Shown here one piece after another: positions 54,372-64,000 of a DNA stretch of 64,000 nt. This DNA comes from Rhabdophis nuchalis (taxonomy: Eukaryota; Chordata; Lepidosauria; Squamata; Natricidae). The notes below the pieces were generated by a model. It saw only the letters and a list, made by a program, of their open reading frames with translations, was not told the DNA's origin and did no database searches. The stretch is taken from positions 172,544,663 through 172,608,662 of the forward strand of contig CM077647.1 in the NCBI GenBank assembly GCA_039707465.1. The letters run 5' to 3'. How positions within the stretch are numbered: the stretch's first letter is position 1; the number at the start of each line of letters is the position of its first letter. The translations under genes and the position numbers were made by a program.

Positions 54372-54557
54372 CAGTGGTGGGTTTCAAATTTTTTAGAACC
54401 TACTCTCTAGGTGTGGCCTATTTTGTGGGCGTGGCTTGGCAGTCATGTGACAGGGTGGGAGTGGCCACCTTTTAAAATGTGGTGAAACTCATTTAACAAC
54501 GCTCTTGCTTAGCAACCAAAATTTTGGACTCAATTGTGGTGATACTTTCTTTCTTTC

Positions 54558-54617
<60 letters not shown>

Positions 54618-54777
54618 TCCTTCTTTCCTTTCCTTTCCTTTCCTTCCTGTTGGGTCACTGGCAGCGGCGGGCCAGATTTACTTCCAGGTACGCCAGTGGA
54701 ACCCCCTCTCACCGGTTCTCTAAATTTCACCAACCGGTTCTCGCAAGTAGGTGCGAGCCTGCAGAAACCCACCACTG
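54372..54777 (+). mobile_element. Non-autonomous hAT element, intergenic copy, 8-bp target duplication
   Basis: CAGTGGTGGGTTTC at the left and GAAACCCACCACTG at the right form perfect 14-bp inverted repeats. CATTCGGG at 54364-54371 and 54778-54785 is a perfect 8-bp target duplication. The internal tract is (TTTC)n, whereas the VH-e copy has (CTTC)n. Confidence 0.93.
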
Positions 54778-54785
54778 CATTCGGG

Positions 54786-55300
54786 GGAAAAACCTGTTCT
54801 TGTGTCTAGTTGTTCTGGTGTGCCGTGCCCTATAGTGTATAGTTTTAAGGGCAGAAGTTGAAACAATTTGTGTCCAGGATGTAAGGGTCTTGTAGATATT
54901 TTAACAGCTCTCTTTTTGATCTGTGCAGTATACAGATCCTTGATGGAAGGCAGGTTGTTAGCAATTGTGTTTTTCTGCATTTCTAATTATCCGTTGAAGT
55001 CTTTGTCTGTCTTGTTGGGTTGCAGAGCCAAACCAGACAGTTATAGGGGCACAGATGACTGACTCAATAATTCACAACATTATTGAATCGTTCAAGCATT
55101 GCTCTGCATTTAAATCTTTTGGGTTTCTTCAAAAAAGCTTATTAAAGTGGGGGGAAAGTATAAACTATTTCCCGCTCTGTTCATGTTCTATTTCTAATGT
55201 CTCTTTGTCAAAAATTCTTAGTGCATGTTTCTCATCGGTTAGGTTGAATCAATTCTGAGAAGTGGTGAACATTTCAAGCCTGTGATTCTATTGGTCTAAT
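54786..55300. other. Unclassified intergenic DNA
   Basis: Sequence such as 'ttgtgtccaggatgtaaggg' and 'tgttgggttgcagagccaaa' could be an old LINE relic in reverse, but I cannot place it. Confidence 0.35.
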
Positions 55301-55304
55301 GTAA

Positions 55305-55668
55305 AGAATGCCTTGAAGGTGGCTCAGTGGCTAAGACACTGAGATTGTTGATCAGAAAGGTCGGCAGTTCAGTGGTTCGAATCCCGAGTTCTACGTAATG
55401 GAGTGAGCTCCCATTACCCGTCCCATCTTCAGCCAACCGAGTTGCTTGAAAGCATATAAAAATGCAAGTAGAAAAATAGGGACCACCTTTGGTGGGAAGG
55501 TAACAACATTCCATGTGCCTTTGGTATTTAGTCATGCCAGCCACATGTCCACAGAGATGTCTTCAGACAGTGCTGGCTCTTCGGTTTTGAAACAAAGATG
55601 AGCACCGCCCCCTAGAGTCAGGAATGACTAGCACATGTCTACGAGGAGAATTTTTACCTTTACCTTAA
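55305..55668 (+). mobile_element. Sauria-type tRNA-derived SINE, full length
   Basis: The tRNA-like head has A box 'tggctcagtggctaag' and B box 'ggttcgaatcc'. The body has 'ggaccacctttggtgggaag' and 'gagcaccgccccctagagtc', and the tail 'tttttacctttacctt'. Related copies: 50741, 57101, 60593. Confidence 0.85.
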
Positions 55669-55782
55669 AAAATGCCTTCATTTTCTTCAGAGTGAAAAAT
55701 TACGGAATAATCATCCATGTGGTAAGTGTACAAAGAAAACTATGAGGTAAATGCACTGAGGAGGCCTTTTATCTCAAGCAAT

Positions 55783-55790
55783 ATGTAAAT
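55783..55790 (+). promoter_or_regulatory. Octamer variant ATGTAAAT of VH-i2
   Basis: Lies 138 bp before the ATG. Confidence 0.75.
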
Positions 55791-55920
55791 CGAGGCACAG
55801 TTTCCCCTTTAAAGGAGTCAGATAGTTTTACTTGTATGGCTACACCCAACAACACAAATTTGGTGCACTTCCCCAAGTCCTTTCTTATCGATTCCCCTCC
55901 ATTCAGTAGAGGGAAACAAA

Positions 55921-56347
55921 ATGACCCTGTGGGTGAACTTGGTGTTCTTACTTGCATGCCTTGGAGGTAATGCTTTTCCCTACATATTCCTCCCTTCTAT
56001 CTATTATTATAATTATGAGATCTCATTGAAACATCTTTGTTTTTAGGTGCCAAATCTCAAGTCCAGTTGGTGGAGTCTGGAGGCGATTTCAGAAAACCTG
56101 GAGAGTCCATTCATATTTCCTGTCATGGCTCTGGCTTCACCATGAGGAACTACGGGATGCACTGGGTGAGACAGGCTCCAGGAAAAGGACTGGAATGGGT
56201 TGCAGCCATGGGTACAACTACAACTTACTACTCAGACAAAGTCAAGGGCCGCTTCACCATCTCCAGGGATGATTCCCTCAGTCGGCTCTATCTGCAAATG
56301 AACAACCTAAAGCCAGACGACACAGCTGTCTATTACTGTGCAAGAGG
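55921..56347 (+). CDS. IGHV: VH-i2, intact IGHV segment
   Basis: Leader exon 55921-55966 ([15 protein letters not shown]), donor GTAATG, V exon 56047-56347. It reads [63 protein letters not shown] and TAVYYCARG, open. CDR2 is short (MGTTTTYY). The heptamer is CACAGAG (56348-56354, one substitution), 23-bp spacer, nonamer tcaagaact 56378-56386 (six of nine), so joining may be inefficient. The hAT insertion shared with i1 follows. Confidence 0.9.
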
Positions 56348-56457
56348 CACAGAGAGAAGAAGTGAATCTGAAGCCTGTCAAGAACTTTCTCTGCTTCTGA
56401 GCAACTTTCCAAATTGTTGTAGTCATACAAGTTTGAATTTGCATATGGGAAAAAAAG

Positions 56458-56752
56458 CAGTGGTGGGATTCAATTTTTTTTAGTACTGGTTCTATGGGTG
56501 TGGCGTAGTGGGAGTGGCATGGCTTGGTGGGCATAGAAGAGGAAGGAAACTGTGAAATCCCCATTCCCTCCCCACTCCAGGGGAAGGTTACTGCAAAATT
56601 CCCATATCTTTCCAATCAGCTGGGACTTGGGAGGCAGAGAATAGATGGCATCGAAGCCAGTCAGAGATGGTATTAACCAATTCTCCGAACTACTCAAAAT
56701 TTCCGCTACCGGTTCTCCAGAAGTGGTCTGAACCTGCTGAATACCATCTCTA
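56458..56752 (+). mobile_element. hAT-type element, paralogue of 49848-50381
   Basis: The left end CAGTGGTGGGATTCA is intact; right end 'tgaataccatctcta'. GAACAAAG follows at 56753-56760. Same position relative to the VH as in i1, so the insertion predates the i1/i2 split. The minisatellite is not expanded here. Confidence 0.8.
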
Positions 56753-57100
56753 GAACAAAGAAGGAATCTGTAATATATAATAAGTGAGATCTTGGAATAT
56801 GTTCACTGAGCTGGCCTTGGAATAAGCCTTATAGAATCTTCTCTGTGTTTGCTGAGGGAGAAGAAGGAATTTTCATGACTGTGGAGTAAAATGAGAAATA
56901 TAAACAAGGCTGTTTATTTTCCTTCAGAGGGAGAAATGTGGATTCATTTCCTACGTTTGTATCTTTGATATATTTAAGTTGTTCAGCTTCTAGAAATTAA
57001 AAGGAACTTAACAGGGGGAAAAAGAATGAAACAAATCCCACTGTCTCATCTTCTAGAAATGTAGATTTTGTTTGGTGGCTACAGAATGGAAAATCAGCCC

Positions 57101-57440
57101 TATACATGGTGGGACGTGGTGACTTGGTGTAAGATGCTGAGCTTGTCAATCAGAAATGTTGGCCGTTCAAATCCCTAGTGCCGCATAATAAAGTGAGCTC
57201 CCGTTACTTGTTCCAGCTTCTTCCAACCTAGCAGTTCAAAAACATGTGAAAATCCAAATAGAAAAACAGGAAACACCTTTGGTGGGAAGGTCACAGTGTT
57301 CTGTGTGCCTTTGGCATTTAGTCATGCTGGCCACATGACCATAAAGATGCCTTTGGACAGCGTTGGCTCTTCGGCTTTGAAACCGATATGGGTACTGCCT
57401 CCTACCACATGTCTGTGAGGAGAACCTTTACTTTTACCTT
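57101..57440 (+). mobile_element. Sauria-type tRNA-derived SINE
   Basis: Head 'ggacgtggtgacttggtgta' and 'gttcaaatccctagtg', body and tail ('gaacctttacttttacctt') as in 55305. Its head corresponds to the truncated SINE at 50741, so it also predates the i1/i2 duplication. Confidence 0.8.
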
Positions 57441-57556
57441 GATGAATGCCTTCATTTTCTTCAGAGTGGAAAGTTACTGAAAAACCACCCGTGTGGGGAG
57501 TGTGCAAAGAAAACTATGAGGTAAATGCACTGAGGAGGCCTTTTATCTCAAGCAAT

Positions 57557-57564
57557 ATGTAAAT
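57557..57564 (+). promoter_or_regulatory. Octamer variant ATGTAAAT of VH-i3
   Basis: Lies 135 bp before the ATG. Confidence 0.75.
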
Positions 57565-57691
57565 TGAGGCACAGTTTCCCCTTTAAAGGGATCAGATGGT
57601 TTTACTTTAAGGATACACCCAATGACAAAATTCTGTACACTTCCCCAAATCCTTTCCTATCGATTTCCCTCCATTCACTAGAGGGGCCAAA

Positions 57692-58121
57692 ATGATCATG
57701 TGGGTGAACTTGGTGTTCTTACTCGCATTCCTCGGAGGTAATATTTTTCCCTCTACATCTACCTTCCTTCTATCTCTTATTATAATTATGAGATCTCATT
57801 GAAACATCTTTGCTTTTTAGGAGTCCAATCTGAGGTCCAGTTGGTGGAGTCTGGAGGGGATGTGAAAAGACCTGGGGAGTCCCTCCATCTCTCCTGCCAA
57901 GCCTCTGGGTTCACCTTCAGCATCTATTTCATGGGCTGGGTGAGGCAGGCTCCTGGGAAAGGACTGGAATGGGTGGCAAGGACTTACACATCATACATTT
58001 ACTACTCTGACAAAGTCAAAGGACGCTTCACCATCTCCAGGGACAATGCCAAAAGCCAGCTGTATCTGCAAATGAACAGCCTCAAACCAGAGGACACAGC
58101 TGTCTATTACTGTGTGAGAGA
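57692..58121 (+). CDS. IGHV: VH-i3, intact IGHV segment
   Basis: Leader exon 57692-57737 ([15 protein letters not shown]), donor GTAATA, V exon 57821-58121. It reads [64 protein letters not shown] and TAVYYCVRD, open, with consensus frameworks. RSS: CACAGTG 58122-58128, 23-bp spacer, ccaaaaact 58152-58160. Best overall candidate for an expressed segment in the i family; it lacks the hAT insertion found after i1 and i2. Confidence 0.93.
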
Positions 58122-58455
58122 CACAGTGAGAGGAAGTGAATTTGAACCCTGCCAAAAACTTTCTCTAGTTCTGAACAGCTTATAACGAGAAGGAGCTTAT
58201 CAATCTGTATTATATAGGAAGTGGGATCTTAGAATACGTGCACTGAGATGATCTTGGAATAAGCCGTATGTAATCTTCTCTGTAGTTGCTGAGAGAGAAG
58301 GAAGGAGGAATTTTCATGCCTTTTTAAAAACAAGGCTGTTTATTTTCCTTCAGAGGGAAAAAGGTGGATTAATTTCTAACTTTGATATATTTACGTCGCT
58401 CAGCTTCTAGAAGTTAAAAGGAAATTAATAGGAGGAAAAAAAGAATGAAATAAAT

Positions 58456-58515
58456 CCTGTCTATTACTGTGCAAAATATACAGTGAGAGGAAGTGAATCT
58501 GAAGCCCATCAAGAA
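58456..58515 (+). pseudogene. IGHV: VH 3'-end relic (YYC plus RSS)
   Basis: 'gtctattactgtgcaaaata' then TACAGTG (58480-58486, heptamer with first base changed), a 23-bp spacer and tcaagaact. Everything 5' of the YYC motif is missing: i3 downstream spacer is joined directly to it. The nonamer equals that of i2. Confidence 0.75.
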
Positions 58516-58699
58516 CTTTCTCTGTCTCTTTGTTTTTGATGGAACCAAAAGTGAAGAGGACCTATTACTGGAGAAGATGATGTGGAACCCCAACGGCCAA
58601 GACATGAAGACAGCAGAAGAAGAAAAACCATTAAATGGAAAGCCATCACACCATCAGATTGAAACAAGATCAAAGACACAGAAAGCTGCAAGCAGATAA

Positions 58700-60592
<1,893 letters not shown>

Positions 60593-60925
60593 ACATGGAC
60601 CGAGATGTCTTCAGACAGCACTGGCTCTTCGGCTTTAAAACAGAGATGAGCACCGCCCCCTAGAATTGGTAATAACTAGCACATATGTTAATTTTATGTT
60701 AATTTTTATGTTAATTTTTTTATACCGCCCTACTCTCGAAGGACTCAGGGTGGTGTACAGCCAAAATAAAACAGATATATAAAAGTTAAAAACAATTTAA
60801 AAAACATATTAAATAATTTGGCCCCTAATAAGATGAAAAACCAACAAACTCCAATTAAAATTAATAAAAATCATATTTATGCCAGCCCGTAAATATGCAA
60901 GGAGAACCTTTATCTTTAACTTATT
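60593..60925 (+). mobile_element. Sauria-type SINE 3' part, itself interrupted
   Basis: 'gagatgtcttcagacagcac' and 'gagcaccgccccctagaatt' match the SINE body; the end 'aaggagaacctttatcttta' resumes at 60898 after a 210-bp insertion with 'ataccgccctactctcgaag' (LINE/SINE 3' type). The SINE abuts truncated L1 ORF2. Confidence 0.75.
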
Positions 60926-61168
60926 GGTCAAAATATGATTTGAGTTTGACTTTGTGAGTTGGGTGGACCCAACTATTCTGGCTTATAAATCATTTTTCAA
61001 GGTTTAATAAGCATTTAATATATTGGCTGCTTGCAATAAAGAAATGAAGATTAAGAATCTTCCTAACTCAGGTTTGCTAACCTTTTTATATCCTATTGCT
61101 AATGGCTTTCCTACAGCAAGACTTTAGGCAAGTTCATTCTTTATGGTCTTGAATAGTTTGTCAAGTCT
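60926..61168. other. AT-rich spacer
   Basis: No gene or clear repeat is seen. Confidence 0.4.
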
Positions 61169-61169
61169 T

Positions 61170-62065
61170 TATACAATACAATACAATAGCAGAGTTGGAA
61201 GGGACCTTGTAGGTCTTCTAGTCCAACCCCCTGCATGGGCAGGAACGTTATACCATTTCAGACAAATGGCTGTCTAACATCTTTTTAAAGACTTCCAGGG
61301 TTGGGGCATTCACAACTGCTGGAGGCAAGCTGTTCCAGAGGTTAATTGTTCTTAGTGTTAGGAAATTTCTCCTTAGTTCTAAGTTGCTTCTCTCCTTGGT
61401 TAGTTTCCACCCATTGCTCCTTGTCCTGCCCCCAGGTGCCTTGGAGAAAAGTTTGACTCCCTCTTCTTTGTGGCACCCTCTGAGATATCGGAACACTGCT
61501 ATCATGTCTCCCCTGGTCCTTCTCTTCATCAAACTAGACATACCCAGCTCCTGCAGCCGTTCTTCATATGTCTTAGTCTCCAGTCCTCTAATCATCTTGG
61601 TTGCTCTTCTTTGCACTCTTTCCAGAGTCTCCACGTCTTTTCTACATCGTGGCGACCAAAACTGTATGCAGTATTCCAAGTGTGGCCTTACCAAGGCACT
61701 ATACAGTGGCATTAACACTTCACGCGATCTAGATTCTATCCCTCTGTTGATGCAGCCTAGAACTGTGTTGGCTTTTTTGGCAGCTGCTGCACACTGCTGG
61801 CTCATATTTAAATGGTTGTCCACTAGGATTCCGAGATCCCTCTCACAGTTGCTACTATTGAGCAAGGTACCACCTATGCTGTACTTGTGCATTTGGTTTT
61901 TCTTGCCTATATGTAGGACCTTACTTTTTTCACAATTGAATTTCATTTTATTAGACAGTGCCCAATGTTCAAGTTTGTCTAGATCCTTCTGTATCTTAAG
62001 CCTATCTTCTGGAGTGTTGGCTATTCCTGCCAGCTTGGTGTCGTTTGTTTTACTTTCTGTAAACT
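61170..62065 (-). mobile_element. CR1 LINE 3' part, antisense, largely open
   Basis: The minus-strand ORF 61946-61248 encodes the CR1 ORF2 C-terminus (SKVLHIGKKNQMHKYSIGG, CERDLGILVDNHLNMSQQC, LYSALVRPHLEYCIQFWSPR, NLWNSLPPAVVNAPTLEVFK, LDSHLSEMV). The 3' UTR with 'aatagcagagttggaaggga' is at 61187. Better preserved than the copy at 7888. Confidence 0.9.
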
Positions 62066-62168
62066 AAGCAAGTCCTACTAACTCTGAGGGGAAAAATCAC
62101 AGGTGAAATTTGTCTGCAAATAAACCCTATGAGTGAATGCATTAAGGGGCACTTTTATCCAAAGCAAT

Positions 62169-62176
62169 ATGTAAAT
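62169..62176 (+). promoter_or_regulatory. Octamer variant ATGTAAAT of VH-j
   Basis: Lies 117 bp before the ATG. Confidence 0.7.
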
Positions 62177-62285
62177 CAGGGCACAATTTCCTCTTTAAAG
62201 GAATCCCAATATATCTCTTTTCAGGTTACCCACACCAACACAAAACTTTCCTATCCATTCCCCCTCTTCATTAGAGGGAGCAAAA

Positions 62286-62706
62286 ATGATCCTGTGGCTA
62301 AACTTGGTGTCCTTTCTAACAGTCCTCAGAGGCAATTCTTTCCTAGCTATTCAATTTCATTTACCTTTAATCCTCGTATACAGAAGACCTCACTGAAACA
62401 CCTTTCAGTTTAGATGTCTGATCTCAGGCCCAGTTGGCAGAGTCTGGAGGGGATGTGAGAAGACCTGGAGAGTCCCTCCGTCTCTCCTGCCAATCCTCTG
62501 GATCAGTGGTGGGTTTCTGCAGGCTCGCACCTACTCGCGAGAGCCGGTTGGTGAAATTTAGAGAACCGGTGAGAGGGGGTTCCACCAGCGTACATGGAAG
62601 TAAATCTGGCCTGCCGTTGGCAGTGACCCAACGGGAAGGAAAGGAAAGGCAGGCAGGCAGGCAGGCAGGCAAGAAGGAATGAAGGAAGGAAGGAAGGAAG
62701 GAAGGA

Positions 62707-62778
<72 letters not shown>

Positions 62779-63166
62779 ATTTATCATCACAATTGAGTCC
62801 AAAATTTTGGTTGCTAAGCAAGAGCATTGTTAAATGAGTTTCACCACATTTTAAAAGGTGGCCACTCCCACCCTGTCACATGACTGCCAAGCCACACCCA
62901 TAAAAAGTAGGTTCTAAAACAATTTGAAACCCACCACGGCTCTGGATTTACCTTCAGCAGCTATAGCATGAGTTGGGTGAGACAGGGCCCTGGGAAAGGA
63001 CTGGAATGGGTGGCCTACATCTATCCTGATTCCAGTGGAATATTCTACTTAGACAAAGTCAAGGGCCGCTTCACCATCTCCAGGGACGATGCCAAAAGCC
63101 AGCTGTATCTGCAAATGAACAGCCTCAAAACCAAAGACACAGCAGTCTATTACTGTGCGAGAGGCA
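62286..63166 (+). pseudogene. IGHV: VH-j, IGHV pseudogene split by an inverted hAT element
   Basis: Leader exon 62286-62331 (MILWLNLVSFLTVLR) with a GC rather than GT donor, V exon from 62414. The second leader part has TGA at 62419-62421 (CGA in VH-h and VH-f at this codon). FR1 ([24 protein letters not shown]) is cut at 62503 by a 436-bp hAT element. The exon resumes at 62940 ([20 protein letters not shown] ... [20 protein letters not shown]). RSS: CACGGTG 63167-63173 (one change), 23-bp spacer, gcaaaaggc 63197-63205. Confidence 0.9.
62504..62939 (-). mobile_element. Non-autonomous hAT element in VH-j, 8-bp target duplication
   Basis: Same family as 34632 and 54372 but in opposite orientation. 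Ends CAGTGGTGGGTTTC and GAAACCCACCACGG; CTCTGGAT at 62496-62503 and 62940-62947 is a perfect 8-bp target duplication. Internal (GGCA)n and (GAAA)n tract about 62645-62779. Confidence 0.93.
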
Positions 63167-63205
63167 CACGGTGAGAGGAAGTGAATGTGAAAACAAGCAA
63201 AAGGC

Positions 63206-64000
63206 CTTCTTTTCTTCACTTGACTCAATTCCATATTCTGGAGTGGACAATGAAGATAGATCACCATCTATTGAGAAATTTATCATCATTTCCCCCCCTC
63301 TATATCCGTTGAGAGAGTTTCCTGGAAGAAAATGAGAAAAAAAACAACCCACCAGTGAACATGGCTTGATAATTCACCCTCCCTGTTTAATTGGCTTCAG
63401 GGGGAAAAAACGCTGGAATAGAATGTAGTCCTTTAGTATCACAGCGGAATGAAGGAAATGAAACGTAAGGATTATTTTTCTACATATACAAACTGAGGAA
63501 ACATCTGATTTGACAGAATCTCTTTGAAGATTTAGGAAAATGCCTCCCCTTTTCACTTTTGACAGTGGAGAGGGCAATGTTGTCACACATTGGCCTGTGC
63601 ACCTGATGGGGGTTGGGATGGGAATAAAACAAGTTTCATTAAATATTATGTCATTTTGAAGAGACATTTTAATTAATATCATATCCATAAATAAACTTAA
63701 GAAAATTCTGCATTTCAGGAGGGGACAATCCTCAAAGGGAAACAGAAATTTGTTAAAAAATAATTTAGTCACTGATGTTTGTCACCAGAGAAACTGTCAC
63801 ACTGCTTCAAACCTTTGCTGGAAATGTAAACAATGTAGAGAGGCATAGAAGTACCACATTTTCAGAGTATAAGACATACTGGAGTGGAAGACGTACCCAG
63901 GTTTTGAAGAGGCATTTTTTTTTAAAAAAAGTAGGTAGATAGATAGAGAGATAGAGAGGGAGAGAAAGGAAGAGAAATATAGTAGGTAGGTAGGGAGAGA
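63206..64000. other. Intergenic DNA downstream of VH-j
   Basis: 63310-63850 is homologous to 52642-53300. 63856-63920 has a 'ttttcagagtataagacata' stretch like the DNA element at 33281. GATA-rich repeats run to the window end. No gene is seen. Confidence 0.55.

Noticed and set aside
55305..55390. Possible tRNA gene (A and B boxes)
   Set aside because: It is the head of a SINE with the usual body and tail; it does not fold into a full cloverleaf by eye, and related heads recur at 50741 and 57101.

Overview
This window is germline immunoglobulin heavy-chain variable (IGHV) DNA from a vertebrate, very probably a squamate reptile and most likely a snake. The call rests on reptile-like VH frameworks ([24 protein letters not shown]) together with CR1 and L2/L3-type LINEs, L1 elements, tRNA-derived SINEs of Sauria type, non-autonomous hAT elements and very long microsatellites that often start at LINE 3' ends. 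I see no D, J or constant-region exons, and no non-immune host gene. All VH segments are on the + strand.

I count 21 VH segments plus three decayed fragments. Each complete one has an octamer (ATGCAAAT or ATGTAAAT) about 110-210 bp upstream of the ATG, a short leader exon (46 or 49 nt), a short phase-1 intron, a V exon of about 300-330 bp, and a recombination signal sequence (RSS: heptamer, spacer, nonamer). Twelve look structurally intact: a1, a2, a3, a4, c2, c3, d2, d3, f, i1, i2, i3. Nine are broken: b1-b3, c1, d1, e, g, h, j. The letters are labels made here for paralogue groups.

Layout: 1-8660 is nested retrotransposons (L2/L3-like LINE, antisense L1, a full-length ORF1-only L1-like element with target-site duplications, antisense CR1). 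8662-42575 is a tandem array of three paralogous units: A (a1-b1-c1-d1), B (a2-b2-c2-d2) and C (a3-b3-c3-e-f-g-d3). 42575-49080 has LINE pile-ups with a4 and h. 49100-58520 holds the i family (i1, i2, i3). 58520-62070 is an L1 with nested insertions and a CR1. 62170-63210 is VH-j, split by a hAT element.

Points most worth attention: (1) five VH segments, one of them intact (d3), have an RSS with a 12-bp spacer instead of the usual 22/23 bp of VH; (2) five copies of an L1-like element carry only ORF1 and a shared 3' UTR (a HAL1-like arrangement), two with intact ORFs; (3) unit B looks like a C-5'/A-3' hybrid with the switch inside VH-b2, as unequal crossing-over would produce; (4) the same hAT element has inserted independently, with perfect 8-bp target duplications, into the FR1/CDR1 region of two VH exons.
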